A stretch of DNA of 64,000 bases. It comes from Roseomonas sp. (GTDB lineage Bacteria > Pseudomonadota > Alphaproteobacteria > Acetobacterales > Acetobacteraceae). The notes beneath the pieces are model-generated. The model made no database searches and had not been told where the DNA came from. It saw only the letters and a program-made list of their open reading frames with translations. The position numbers and the translations under genes were made by a program. Positions within the stretch are counted from its first letter, which is position 1. The number at the start of each line of letters is the position of its first letter. Location: positions 1 through 64,000 of the forward strand of contig JAPSLO010000004.1 in NCBI GenBank assembly GCA_031180725.1, given 5' to 3'. Shown here in pieces: positions 8,871 through 17,229 of this stretch.

Positions 8871-9563
8871 ATGAATGCCGACGTGGCAGGTACCGCGCTG
8901 GCAGCGCCTTCACCTCGCCCGAGCGGGATCGACGGGGTGGCGCGGCGCATCGAGGAGACGATCCTGCGCGGTGCACTGGGGCCCGGTGATCGGCTGAACG
9001 AGCTGGCGCTGTCGCGCGAAATCGGCATCTCCCGCGCCGCGCTGCGCGAGGCGGTGAGACGGCTGGAGCAGATCGGCCTGGTGGAGGTCGTGCCGAACCG
9101 CGGCGTCGTGGTGCGACAGGTCTCGGTGAAGGATGCGCTCGATCTGTATGACCTGCGCGCGGCGTTATTCCGCATGGCCGCTCGGCTGGCCGCGCGGCGC
9201 GCCACCCGGGCGGCGCTGGCCGCGCTGCGAGAGATGAACCAGCGGATGCGCCTGGCCGCGGCGGAGCAGCGTTTCATCGACTACTACACGCTGAACCTCG
9301 ACTTCCACGCCGCGCTGATGCGCACCGCCGGTAACCCGCCGGCACAGCAGGCCTACGCCAATGCGGTGAAGAGCCTGCACCTGTTCCGCCGCCGCGCGCT
9401 GATCCAGCCCGCGCAGCTTGACCTGTCGCTGCGCGAGCACGACCAGATCCTCGACGCCATCGCCGCGCATGATGCCGTGGCGGCGGGCGAGGCGGCTGAG
9501 GCGCATGTGCTCCTTGGGCGCGACCGCATGCTCGATACGTTGGACGACGGCGCGGCCGGATGA
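8871..9563 (+). CDS. GntR family regulator, FadR/FCD subfamily
   Basis: A 230-residue transcription factor. The winged helix-turn-helix (about residues 20-85) includes LSREIGISRAALREAVRRLE. The all-helical FCD ligand domain (about 88-215) binds small organic acids, often through a metal. The start ATG coincides with the predicted transcript start, so translation is probably leaderless. Downstream lie a tiny ATGA-overlapping frame, a Bug binding protein and a 3-hydroxyisobutyrate-dehydrogenase-like gene. This suggests the regulator controls uptake and oxidation of a hydroxy or branched carboxylate, with the ligand as inducer. Confidence 0.93.
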   Translation: MNADVAGTALAAPSPRPSGIDGVARRIEETILRGALGPGDRLNELALSREIGISRAALREAVRRLEQIGLVEVVPNRGVVVRQVSVKDALDLYDLRAALFRMAARLAARRATRAALAALREMNQRMRLAAAEQRFIDYYTLNLDFHAALMRTAGNPPAQQAYANAVKSLHLFRRRALIQPAQLDLSLREHDQILDAIAAHDAVAAGEAAEAHVLLGRDRMLDTLDDGAAG

Positions 9564-9694
9564 GATCCCTTTCCCCGACGCCCCCGCGATCCCGCCGCCT
9601 GCGGGAGGGCATCCCCATTCCGCCCGCGCTGGACCGCCATATCCGCGAGATCTGCGAACACAGCGGCACGGAGTACCTGCTGCAGGGCAATTGA
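9560..9694 (+). CDS. possible 44-residue protein overlapping the GntR stop
   Basis: A short frame starts with an ATGA overlap on the GntR stop and encodes a basic N-terminus then PALDRHIREICEHSGTEYLL. It resembles no family I know. The overlap would allow translational coupling, but its own Shine-Dalgarno is weak and the length is close to chance in GC-rich DNA. It ends 40 bases before the next gene. Confidence 0.3.
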   Translation: MRSLSPTPPRSRRLREGIPIPPALDRHIREICEHSGTEYLLQGN

Positions 9695-9734
9695 AGGCGC
9701 CGTCGCGCCGGGAACAGGGAGCCAAGAAAGCAAG

Positions 9735-10700
9735 ATGACACACCTTCCACGCCGGGCCCTGCTGGGGGCCAGCCTCGCCACGCTTGCCGCGCCGCGCCTT
9801 CTCCACGCGCAGGGGGGTTGGCAGCCGACGCGGCCGATCCAGCTCATCGCTGGCTTCGCGCCGGGCGGCGGCAGCGACATCATCGCCCGCACCATCGCCG
9901 AGGCCGCCGCGCCCTTCATCCCGCAGCCCATGGTGGTGGTGAACCGCCCTGGCGCTGGCGGCGGCCTGGCGGCGGAGCAGGTGGCGCGCGCCGCACCGGA
10001 CGGCCACACCCTGCTGCTGGCCGGCGGCAGCGAGAGCACCTCCATCCCCGCGCATCGCGAAGTGCCCTACGACCCCAAGCGCTCCTTCAGGGCGGTGATC
10101 CGCCTGACGCGCCACCCGCATTTCATCTGCGTGCGCGGCAAGGGTGGACGGTTCGAGACGATGCAGCAGGCCATCGCCGCCGCGCGCGCGGAGCCGGGGC
10201 GGCTGACCCATGGCTCGGCCGGCGTCGGCACGCTGTCGCATTCGCTGTTCATGATGCTGGAGCGGCGCGCGAACGTCGAATTCCTGCACGTGCCCTATAC
10301 CGGCGGCGGACCGGTGGCGCAGGCGCTGCTGGCGGGGCAGATCGACCTCGGCGTGCAGGCTTCGGACGAGCTGGGTGGGCTGGTCGCATCGGGCGACATC
10401 AAGCCGATCGCCGTCGCCTCGGCCGAGCGCGCCAAGTCGCAGCCCGATGTGCCGACGCTGAAGGAGCTGGGCTGGGATGTCGTGGCCGACAACCAGAAGG
10501 GCTGGGTCGGGCCCGCCGGCATGACGGACGAGATGGTAGCCTACTACCACGACCGCTTCCGCCAGGGCATGGCGACGCCGACCTGGCAGCGCTTCCTGGA
10601 ACGGCTGGGCGAGGCGGATGGCTACGCCAACGGCCCCGACTTCCAGCAGGCAATGGACACGCTGCTCGACGATGTGCGGGCGGCGCTGCGCAGGAGTTGA
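9735..10700 (+). CDS. Bug/TctC-type periplasmic binding protein (2)
   Basis: A 321-residue receptor with an export signal (PRRALLGASLATLAAP, twin arginine, cleavage near HAQ). The mature protein starts WQPTRPIQLIAGFAPGGG, the Bug ligand loop, with the later family motif HVPYTGGGP near residue 185. No TctA/TctB is nearby. It lies between the GntR regulator and a beta-hydroxyacid dehydrogenase, on one strand and tightly spaced, so the three are probably one regulated operon. The likely ligand is a hydroxycarboxylate, judged from the neighbour enzyme only. Confidence 0.93.
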   Translation: MTHLPRRALLGASLATLAAPRLLHAQGGWQPTRPIQLIAGFAPGGGSDIIARTIAEAAAPFIPQPMVVVNRPGAGGGLAAEQVARAAPDGHTLLLAGGSESTSIPAHREVPYDPKRSFRAVIRLTRHPHFICVRGKGGRFETMQQAIAAARAEPGRLTHGSAGVGTLSHSLFMMLERRANVEFLHVPYTGGGPVAQALLAGQIDLGVQASDELGGLVASGDIKPIAVASAERAKSQPDVPTLKELGWDVVADNQKGWVGPAGMTDEMVAYYHDRFRQGMATPTWQRFLERLGEADGYANGPDFQQAMDTLLDDVRAALRRS

Positions 10701-10705
10701 CCCGC

Positions 10706-11620
10706 ATGACCGCCCCCGCTCCCATCCAGCCGCCCGCTCCGGTGACCTTTATCGGCCTGGGCGTCATGGGTGCCGCCATGGCCGCCAATCTGCGGCGCGC
10801 CGGCTTCGCATTGACAGTGCACACCCGCAGCCGCGCCAAGGCTGCCGAGCTGGAGGCGGCGGGCGCCACCTGGGCGGGCAGCCCGGCCGAAGCAGCGCGG
10901 GGCGCGGCATGCATCTGCCTCTGCCTGCCCGACACTGGCGATGTGGAAGCCGTGCTGTTCGGCGAGGGCGGCGTGGCCGCGGGCCTCGGCTCCGGGACGG
11001 TGGTGATCGACTTCAGCACGATTGCCGCCGCGCCGACCGCCGCCTTCGCGCGCCGCCTGTCTGAGGCACACGGTGCCTTCCTGCTGGACAGCCCTGTCAG
11101 TGGCGGCCCGGCCGGCGCGAAGGAGGGGACGCTGACCTGCATGATCGGCGGCGATCCCGCGGCTTTCGCGGCGGCTGAGCCAGTGCTGCGGGCAGTCGGC
11201 AAGACCCTGACCCATCTCGGCCCGCCCGGCGCCGGACAGGTCTGCAAATCGGCCAACCAGCTCATCATCTCCGCGACCGTGCAGGCGGTGGCGGAGGCGC
11301 TGGCACTCGGTCGCAAGGCCGGGCTGGACCCCGAGGCGATGCGGCTCGCGCTGCTTGGCGGCTCCGCCCGGTCTTTCGTGCTGGAGAATCACGCGAAGCG
11401 CATGAATGCCGGCGTGACCGCCGCCGGCTTCCGCGCGGAGCTGATGCGCAAGGACATGCGCCTTGCCGCCGGCGCCGTGCGCGACCACGGCGTGTTCGCC
11501 CCCGCCACCGCGCTGGCGGCGCAGATGATGGAGGCGCTGGTGAATGCCGGACGCGGCGGCCAGGACGCCTCGGCGCTTGGCGCGCTGGTGGCGGAGCTGT
11601 CGGGGCTGAAGCCGGGCTGA
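10706..11620 (+). CDS. 3-hydroxyisobutyrate dehydrogenase family enzyme
   Basis: A 304-residue beta-hydroxyacid dehydrogenase (GarR/MmsB/GLYR type) oxidising a 3-hydroxy acid with NAD(P). The Rossmann motif VTFIGLGVMG lies at residues 13-22. The substrate signature DSPVSGGPAGA is at 128-138, and catalytic Lys181 sits in CKSANQL. The C-terminal helical dimer domain follows. The start ATG has AGGAG ten bases before it, overlapping the end of the Bug gene 5 bases upstream. The exact substrate (3-hydroxyisobutyrate, tartronate semialdehyde or another) cannot be told. Confidence 0.92.
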   Translation: MTAPAPIQPPAPVTFIGLGVMGAAMAANLRRAGFALTVHTRSRAKAAELEAAGATWAGSPAEAARGAACICLCLPDTGDVEAVLFGEGGVAAGLGSGTVVIDFSTIAAAPTAAFARRLSEAHGAFLLDSPVSGGPAGAKEGTLTCMIGGDPAAFAAAEPVLRAVGKTLTHLGPPGAGQVCKSANQLIISATVQAVAEALALGRKAGLDPEAMRLALLGGSARSFVLENHAKRMNAGVTAAGFRAELMRKDMRLAAGAVRDHGVFAPATALAAQMMEALVNAGRGGQDASALGALVAELSGLKPG

Positions 11621-11632
11621 CCGGGCGGGCGG

Positions 11633-12208
11633 CTACCCGCCCGCCTGCCAGGCCTTCACGCTTTCCAGCGGCCAGAGCAGCATCAGGACGTTCAGCGCCA
11701 GGTTGTCGCGGATCATCCAGCCGACGAAGATCTCCAGGGCCAGCACCAGCGCCAGGCTGGCCCAGGCGGGCAGCCGCGCGGCCAGCCAGGAGCCCAGCCA
11801 CATGGCGGCGATGTCGGCCACCGAATTGACGACGCTGTCGCCATAGTAGTCGAGCGAGATGGTGGTTTCGCGGTAGCGCTGGATCACCGCATCGGTGTTC
11901 TCCACCACTTCCCAGACTACCTCGATCAGCGTCGCGACTGCCAAGCGCGGCCAGAGGCCAAAGCGGCGCATTACCAGCCAAGTGCCGGCGAAGAACAGCA
12001 CGCCATGGACGATGTGCGACGGCGTGTACCAATCCGTCAGGTGTTGCGAATTGCCGCTGCTCATCACCTCGCCGTGCCATAGCGAGACGTAGCCGCAGCG
12101 GCAGATCGGCACCCGGCCCATCCAAAGCAGAATCGCCGCGGTTAACGCGGCGATTCCAAGGATCACGAGGGGCCAGATGCCTGGCCCGGCGAGCCGTCGT
12201 TCGGCCAC
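11633..12208 (-). CDS. DUF2585 (UPF0314) membrane protein
   Basis: A 191-residue integral membrane protein of the DUF2585/UPF0314 family. About five hydrophobic segments are visible: 13-30, 64-82, 90-105, 128-148 and 150-182. The conserved core includes WYTPSHIVHG, LIEVVWEVVENT and ISLDYYGDSVVNS, rich in charged residues within the membrane. It starts with GTG directly after the TGA of the upstream Bug gene, so it is probably co-translated with it. The role is unknown. It converges on the 3-hydroxyisobutyrate-dehydrogenase-like gene, with 12 bases between stops. Confidence 0.85.
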   Translation of the reverse strand: MAERRLAGPGIWPLVILGIAALTAAILLWMGRVPICRCGYVSLWHGEVMSSGNSQHLTDWYTPSHIVHGVLFFAGTWLVMRRFGLWPRLAVATLIEVVWEVVENTDAVIQRYRETTISLDYYGDSVVNSVADIAAMWLGSWLAARLPAWASLALVLALEIFVGWMIRDNLALNVLMLLWPLESVKAWQAGG

Positions 12209-13195
12209 TCAGTTCACGGTGATGCGGGCCTCGCGTACCACGCGGCCCCACTTCTCGGTTTCGCTGCGGATGGTCGCGGCGAGTTCCACCGGGGTGGAGG
12301 ACACCGCATCCGCCCCCGCGCCGGCCAGCCTCTGCTGCGTGGTGGGCTCGGCCAGCGATTCGCGAATAACGGCGTTCAAACGGTCGATCGCGGCCTGCGG
12401 CGTGCCAGCGGCGACCATGATCGCGCCCCAGCTCGTTGCCTCGGCCTGCGGTAGGCCGAGCTCCTTCATTGTCGGCAGCTCTGGCAGTGCCTTCGACCGC
12501 TGCGGGCCAGTGACCGCCAGGGCGCGCACGCGGCCGGCCTGGATCATCGGCAGAGCGGAGGGAAGCTGGTCCAGCATGACCTGCACATTCCCCGCCACCG
12601 TGTCGTTCAAGGCCGGCGCGCTGCCGCGATAGGGCACGTGCTGCATGTCCACGCCCGCCACCAGCTTGAACAGTTCCGGCACCAGGTGAGTGGAGCTGCC
12701 ATTGCCGCCAGAACCGTAGGAGAGCTGCCCGGGCCGGGACTTCACCAGGGCCAGGAATTCCTGCGCCGTCTGCGCGGGAACCGAGGGGTTCACGATAAGC
12801 ACATGGTCGGTCGCGAAAGCCATCGAGACGCCGGCCAGGTCGGTGGCCGGATTGAAGCCCATGTTGTTGTAGAGATGTGGGTTAATGGTCAGCGTGCCGG
12901 TCGTGCCCATCAGCAACGTGTAGCCATCGGGCACGCTGCGCACGACATTCTCCACGCCAACATTGCCGCCGGCGCCCGTGCGGTTCTCCACCGGCACCGG
13001 CTGGCCGAGCTTCTCCTGCATGCGTTCAGCCAGGATGCGCGCCACCACGTCGGTGGCGCCCCCCGGCGGGAAAGGCACCACCATGCGCAGTGCGCGCGTG
13101 GGAGCCCAGGCGGTACCCTGCGCCATGGCGATACGCGGCAGCAGCGGCAGGACCAGACTGGCAGTGAACAGACTCCGGCGGGGCAGGCGGTTCAT
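12209..13195 (-). CDS. Bug/TctC-type periplasmic binding protein (3)
   Basis: A 328-residue receptor with signal sequence MNRLPRRSLFTASLVLPLLP cleaved near AMAQ. The mature protein has the Bug opening LRMVVPFPPGGATDVVAR and the HVPYRGSAPAL motif. The start ATG is chosen because it begins the signal peptide; an upstream in-frame start would put 37 non-signal residues before it. It ends the catabolic operon (Gfo/Idh, DUF993, TIM barrel) and is followed without a gap by DUF2585. It probably delivers the compound these enzymes process. Confidence 0.93.
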   Translation of the reverse strand: MNRLPRRSLFTASLVLPLLPRIAMAQGTAWAPTRALRMVVPFPPGGATDVVARILAERMQEKLGQPVPVENRTGAGGNVGVENVVRSVPDGYTLLMGTTGTLTINPHLYNNMGFNPATDLAGVSMAFATDHVLIVNPSVPAQTAQEFLALVKSRPGQLSYGSGGNGSSTHLVPELFKLVAGVDMQHVPYRGSAPALNDTVAGNVQVMLDQLPSALPMIQAGRVRALAVTGPQRSKALPELPTMKELGLPQAEATSWGAIMVAAGTPQAAIDRLNAVIRESLAEPTTQQRLAGAGADAVSSTPVELAATIRSETEKWGRVVREARITVN

Positions 13196-13242
13196 TGGTT
13201 CGTTTTCTCCCTGATATCGGCCGGGCCCGGCGCCCGGCGGCC

Positions 13243-14052
13243 TCAGACGGCGGTCGGATGTCGGGCAATGATCTCCTTCAGGACGCTGTCGGCATCCTCG
13301 GCCCACCAGCGCTTCGACAGGATTTCCACCTCGGCGAAGCCGCCGTCATAGCCGGCCTCTACCACCATCCGGCGAATCGCTGGGATATCGATCACGCCTT
13401 CGCCCGGCAAGCCGCGGTCGAAGACGGTATCAATGGTGGGCACTTTCCAATCGCAGACATGGAAGGCCGCGATGCGCTTGCCGGCACGCTTCACCTGGCG
13501 CGCCAGGTCTGGGTCCCACCAGACATGGTAGACATCCAGCGCCACGCCGGTGCCCGCCCCCAGCTCGTCGCACAGATCGAGTGCCTGGCCGAGCGTGGAA
13601 AGCACCGAGCGGTCCGCGCAGGTCATCGGATGCAGCGGTTCCAGCGCGATGGTTACGCCGGCGTCGCGGGCCTCCGGCAGGATGGCATGCAGCCCTTCAC
13701 GCACCTGTTCGCGTGCGCCGGGCAGGTCCTTCGAGCCCGGCGGAAGGCCGCCGCACACCATCACCAGGCACCGCGCGCCGAGGGCATGCGCTTCCGCGAT
13801 GGCGCGCCTGTTGTCCTCGATGGCAGCGGCGCGGCCGGCGGTGTCGGCGGCAGGAAACATCCCGCCGCGGCAGAGACCGGTCACCACCAGCCCCGCGTCA
13901 CGGATGTGCTTCGCCGCCTTCTCCACGCCCATGGCATGCAGAACGTCGCGCCAGGGCGAGATGCCCGGAATCCCGTGGCGGGCGCAGCCTTCGATGCAGT
14001 CGGCCAGGCCCCACCTCTCCTTCACCGTGACGGTGTTGAGAGAGATCTGCAT
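13243..14052 (-). CDS. sugar phosphate isomerase/epimerase-like TIM barrel
   Basis: A 269-residue AP-endonuclease-2/xylose-isomerase-like TIM barrel. Metal-binding residues sit in IALEPLHP (Glu), VALDVYHVWWDPD (Asp, His), IAAFHVCDWK (His, Asp) and GFAEVEIL (Glu), as in hydroxypyruvate isomerase and 3-keto sugar epimerases. It starts with ATG one base after the DUF993 stop (TGA-G-ATG); a GTG 12 bases earlier is less likely. With the Gfo/Idh and DUF993 neighbours it probably acts on a keto-sugar or cyclitol intermediate. Confidence 0.9.
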   Translation of the reverse strand: MQISLNTVTVKERWGLADCIEGCARHGIPGISPWRDVLHAMGVEKAAKHIRDAGLVVTGLCRGGMFPAADTAGRAAAIEDNRRAIAEAHALGARCLVMVCGGLPPGSKDLPGAREQVREGLHAILPEARDAGVTIALEPLHPMTCADRSVLSTLGQALDLCDELGAGTGVALDVYHVWWDPDLARQVKRAGKRIAAFHVCDWKVPTIDTVFDRGLPGEGVIDIPAIRRMVVEAGYDGGFAEVEILSKRWWAEDADSVLKEIIARHPTAV

Positions 14053-14053
14053 C

Positions 14054-15214
14054 TCAGGCGACACCGTGCACGGCCAGCAGCGACTTCATGCGCGCCACGG
14101 CCATGTCGGGATCGCGCAGCAGCCCGGCCCTGTCCGCCAAGCGGAACAGCTCGGAGAAGTGTTGAATGCTGCGCGCGCTCTGCTGTCCGCCCACCATGAC
14201 GAAATGGTCCTGGTGGCCGTTCAGCCAGGCCATGAAGACCACGCCTGTCTTGTAGAAGCGTGTCGGTGCCTTGAAGATGTGGCGGCTGAGCGGCACGGTC
14301 GGCGCCAGGATGTCGTGGAAGGTGCTGAGATCGTTCCGCTGCAGCGAGGCGAGCGCCCCGCCCACGGCCGGCGCGATCGGGTCGAAGATGCCCAGCAGCG
14401 CGTCGGAATAGCCTTGTTCGTCACCGGCGATCAGCTCGGCATAGTTGAAGTCGTCGCCGGTGTACATCCGCACGCCCTTTGGCAGGCGGCGGCGCATCAG
14501 GATCTCCTTCTTGTCGTCCAGCAGGGAGATCTTCACGCCATCTACCTTGGCAGCATTCGCATGAATCACGGCCAGCGCCGTTTCCATCGCCGCCATGTGG
14601 TCGTGGTTGCCCCAGTAGCCTTCCAGTGCCGGGTCGAACATCTCGCCCAGCCAGTGGATGATCACCGGCTGCTTCACCTGGGACAGGATGCGGCCATAGA
14701 CGCGTTCGTAGTCGGCGGGACCCTTTGCTGCCTTGGCCAGTGCACGGCTGGCCATCAGGATGATGCGGCCACCCATCGCTTCGACCGCTTCGCATTGCTC
14801 CTCATAGGCGCGGATCACGTCATCCACGGTCACGCCGGGCCCGGGCGCCAGATGGTCGGTACCAGCGCCGCTGGCCATCACCGCGCCCGGCACATCCTTC
14901 ATGGCGTCGAGCGAGCGCTGGATCAGCTCCTGCGCGCCCTTCCAGTCCAGGCCCATGCCCCGCTGCGCGGTGTCCATGGCCTCCGCCACGCCCAGGCCGA
15001 GTGACCAGAGGTATTTGCGGAAGGCGATGGTGCGGTCCCAGTCGATCTTCACATCCAACCAGGGATCCTGCTCGGCCAGCGGATCGGCCACCACATGCGC
15101 GGCCGCCAGCGCCACCCGCGGGAAGGGCGGCGTGGCCTTCGGGAAGTCGCGCGGGCCGGAGAGGGTGAAGCTCTCCAGCGCGCCGTTGCCGTTCGGCAAG
15201 GTGATGCTGGGCAT
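14054..15214 (-). CDS. DUF993 dihydrodipicolinate-synthase-like protein
   Basis: A 386-residue protein of the DUF993 family, distantly related to class I aldolases of the DapA/NAL fold. Barrel-like segments include GGRIILMASRALA, VIIHWLGEMFDPAL, KVDGVKISLLDDKKE (a candidate Schiff-base Lys region) and MYTGDDFNYAEL. It lies 4 bases after the Gfo/Idh stop and 1 base before the TIM-barrel start. The three genes are often found together in Rhizobiales and Acetobacteraceae, to my knowledge. A lyase or aldolase step on a sugar-derived keto acid is a reasonable guess; the reaction is not established. Confidence 0.85.
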   Translation of the reverse strand: MPSITLPNGNGALESFTLSGPRDFPKATPPFPRVALAAAHVVADPLAEQDPWLDVKIDWDRTIAFRKYLWSLGLGVAEAMDTAQRGMGLDWKGAQELIQRSLDAMKDVPGAVMASGAGTDHLAPGPGVTVDDVIRAYEEQCEAVEAMGGRIILMASRALAKAAKGPADYERVYGRILSQVKQPVIIHWLGEMFDPALEGYWGNHDHMAAMETALAVIHANAAKVDGVKISLLDDKKEILMRRRLPKGVRMYTGDDFNYAELIAGDEQGYSDALLGIFDPIAPAVGGALASLQRNDLSTFHDILAPTVPLSRHIFKAPTRFYKTGVVFMAWLNGHQDHFVMVGGQQSARSIQHFSELFRLADRAGLLRDPDMAVARMKSLLAVHGVA

Positions 15215-15218
15215 CGCC

Positions 15219-16373
15219 TCAAACCTCCAGCTTCGGCAGGTCGATCCAGCGACGCTCGGCCCAGGATTTCAGCCCGGCCTCGGCCAGCTGCACGCCCTTG
15301 GCGCCCGCCAGCAGGTCCCAGGGATAGGTCTGCACCTCGCCGACCAGGTACTTGAAGAACAGCTCCCACTGCGCCCGGAAGCCATTGGGATAGGGTTGGG
15401 TGTCGGGCACTTCCTGCCAGCCTTCATAGAAGTTGATGGGCTGCGGGATGTCGGGGTTCCAGACCGGCTTCGGCGTACTCACCCGGCTCTGCGTCCAGCA
15501 GTTCTGGAGGCCGGCAACGGCAGAGCCATGCGTGCCATCCACCTGGAAGGTCACCAGATCGTCGCGACGCACGCGCGTCACCCAGCTGGAATTGATATGC
15601 GCCACGACGCCGCCAGCCAGCTGGAAGGTGGCATAGGCCGCATCATCCGCATCGGCGTTGTAGGCCTTGCCCTGTTCGTCATATCGCACCGGGATGTGCG
15701 TCGCGCCCAGGCAGCTGACCGCCTCCACCTCGCCGAACAGATTGTCCAGCACGTAGCGCCAGTGGCAGAGCATATCGAGGATGATGCCACCACCCTCGGC
15801 CTTCTTGTAGTTCCAGCTCGGCCGCTGGGTGGGCTGCAGATCACCCTCGAAGACCCAGTAGCCGAACTCGCCCTTGACCGAGCAGATGCGGCCCAGGAAG
15901 CCGCTGTCGATCACCATCTTCAGCTTGCGCAGGCCCGGCAGGAACAGCTTGTCCTGCACCACGCCCGCCTTGATGCCGGCGCGCTTCGCCAGTCGCGCAA
16001 CATCCATTGCGTCCTCGAGGTTGTCGGCCGTCGGCTTCTCGCAATAGACGTGCTTGCCGGCAGCGATCGCCTTGCGCAGCAGCGCGGCGCGCATCTGGGT
16101 GGTGGCGGCGTCGAAGAACAGCTCGTCCTTCGGGTCGGCCAGGCAGGCGTCCAGATCCGTGCTGACGCGGCTGATGCCATGTGCCTTGGCCAGGGCCTCC
16201 AGCTTCTCCCGGTTCCGGCCCACCAGCACCGGGTCGGGCATCACGCGGTCGCCATTGGCCAGCTTCACGCCGCCATCGGCGCGGATCGCGGCAATGGAGC
16301 GGATCAGATGCTGGTTCATGCCCATGCGTCCGGTGACGCCGTTCATGATCATGCCGACGCGGCGTTCCGCCAT
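15219..16373 (-). CDS. Gfo/Idh/MocA family oxidoreductase, operon-leading
   Basis: A 384-residue NAD(P)-dependent dehydrogenase. The Rossmann motif NGVTGRMG is at residues 11-18 and EKP at 112-114. The C-terminal domain includes GGIILDMLCHWRYVLDNLFG, where His is the expected catalytic residue. The start is the ATG of MAERRVGMIMNG; the longer in-frame extension lacks family similarity. It is the first gene of a tight operon with DUF993, the TIM barrel, a Bug protein and DUF2585. An inverted repeat lies 104-119 bases upstream. The substrate is probably a sugar, sugar acid or cyclitol (inference). Confidence 0.92.
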   Translation of the reverse strand: MAERRVGMIMNGVTGRMGMNQHLIRSIAAIRADGGVKLANGDRVMPDPVLVGRNREKLEALAKAHGISRVSTDLDACLADPKDELFFDAATTQMRAALLRKAIAAGKHVYCEKPTADNLEDAMDVARLAKRAGIKAGVVQDKLFLPGLRKLKMVIDSGFLGRICSVKGEFGYWVFEGDLQPTQRPSWNYKKAEGGGIILDMLCHWRYVLDNLFGEVEAVSCLGATHIPVRYDEQGKAYNADADDAAYATFQLAGGVVAHINSSWVTRVRRDDLVTFQVDGTHGSAVAGLQNCWTQSRVSTPKPVWNPDIPQPINFYEGWQEVPDTQPYPNGFRAQWELFFKYLVGEVQTYPWDLLAGAKGVQLAEAGLKSWAERRWIDLPKLEV

Positions 16374-16476
16374 GGCGCGCTTCCTCCTGGCCCGGCCGCG
16401 GAGACGGCGGGGAAATGGGTGGAATCCGAGCCTCAGCCCCGCTTTCGGCCAGCCGGCCGATGGTGCGTCAGCCCAG

Positions 16477-16492
16477 GTAACTGACCGGTTAC
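16477..16492. promoter_or_regulatory. TetR-type operator candidate upstream of the Gfo/Idh-DUF993 operon
   Basis: GTAAC-N6-GTTAC is an inverted repeat in the 140-base gap between the TetR gene and the first operon gene. A single GTAACTGACCGGTTAC block is otherwise alone in a GC-rich spacer and is locally AT-richer (ACTAAACTTT follows). TetR proteins bind such dyads near their own loci. Binding is inference. Confidence 0.45.
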
Positions 16493-16513
16493 TAAACTTT
16501 GGACATGCGCCGG

Positions 16514-17167
16514 TCAAGGCCGCAAATATCCCAGTACAACCGCCGTGATATGCGCTTCGCGTGCCGCCAGGGCGGCTTCGCTGTCCAAGGTCTGGTGAAA
16601 GATGGTGGAGAGGGTGTGGCGATTGGCCACGTAAAAATGCCCGAGAGCGAGGATGTCGATGTAGAGTTGCATCGGGTCCACGCCGGGACGAAAGACGCCT
16701 TCCGCCGCGCCGCGCGCCAGCACGCCGCGCAGGGCCTCCAGCAGAGGCGAATAGAGCGCGGGCACCTGTTCGGACCGGCTGAGATAGGCAGCGCGGTGCA
16801 GGTTCTCCTGGTTCAGCAGGTTCACGAATTCCGGGTGGCGGGCCGTGTAGCGCAGGTTGAAGGAGACGAGCCGCGCCATGGCCTCCTCCGGCGTCAGCCC
16901 TTCCAAGGCGATGGCGCGTTCCTCCGCGCGCTTCTTCGCGTAGGCGAGTTCCAGCACCACCAGCCACAGCTCCTCCTTGGAGCCGAAATGCGCATAGAGC
17001 ATCCGCTTGTTGGCGCCCGCCCGGGCCGCGATCTCATCCACCCGCGCGCCGGCCAAGCCCTTTTCTGCGAATTCGACCAGCGCGGCATCCAGGATGCGCT
17101 GACGCGTGGCGGAGGCGCGCGGGCTCAGTGTGGACGCCTCGCCTTCGGCCGACATGGCCTGCCCCAT
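16514..17167 (-). CDS. TetR family transcriptional regulator
   Basis: A 217-residue repressor. The TetR helix-turn-helix occupies about residues 20-65, with VDEIAARAGANKRMLYAHFGSK as recognition region (in part). The C-terminal ligand domain resembles the TetR_C_6 type seen in catabolic regulators. The ATG start is preceded by a GAGGGAGAGG tract; a GTG six codons earlier is possible. It lies upstream on the same strand as the Gfo/Idh-DUF993 operon and 62 bases from the divergent SMP-30 gene, so it could control both. Confidence 0.92.
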   Translation of the reverse strand: MGQAMSAEGEASTLSPRASATRQRILDAALVEFAEKGLAGARVDEIAARAGANKRMLYAHFGSKEELWLVVLELAYAKKRAEERAIALEGLTPEEAMARLVSFNLRYTARHPEFVNLLNQENLHRAAYLSRSEQVPALYSPLLEALRGVLARGAAEGVFRPGVDPMQLYIDILALGHFYVANRHTLSTIFHQTLDSEAALAAREAHITAVVLGYLRP

Positions 17168-17229
17168 GGTTTCCCTCTCCCTCACTTTTATGCAGCATGG
17201 GGCCGCGCCCCTCAGGGAGGAAGATCAGC

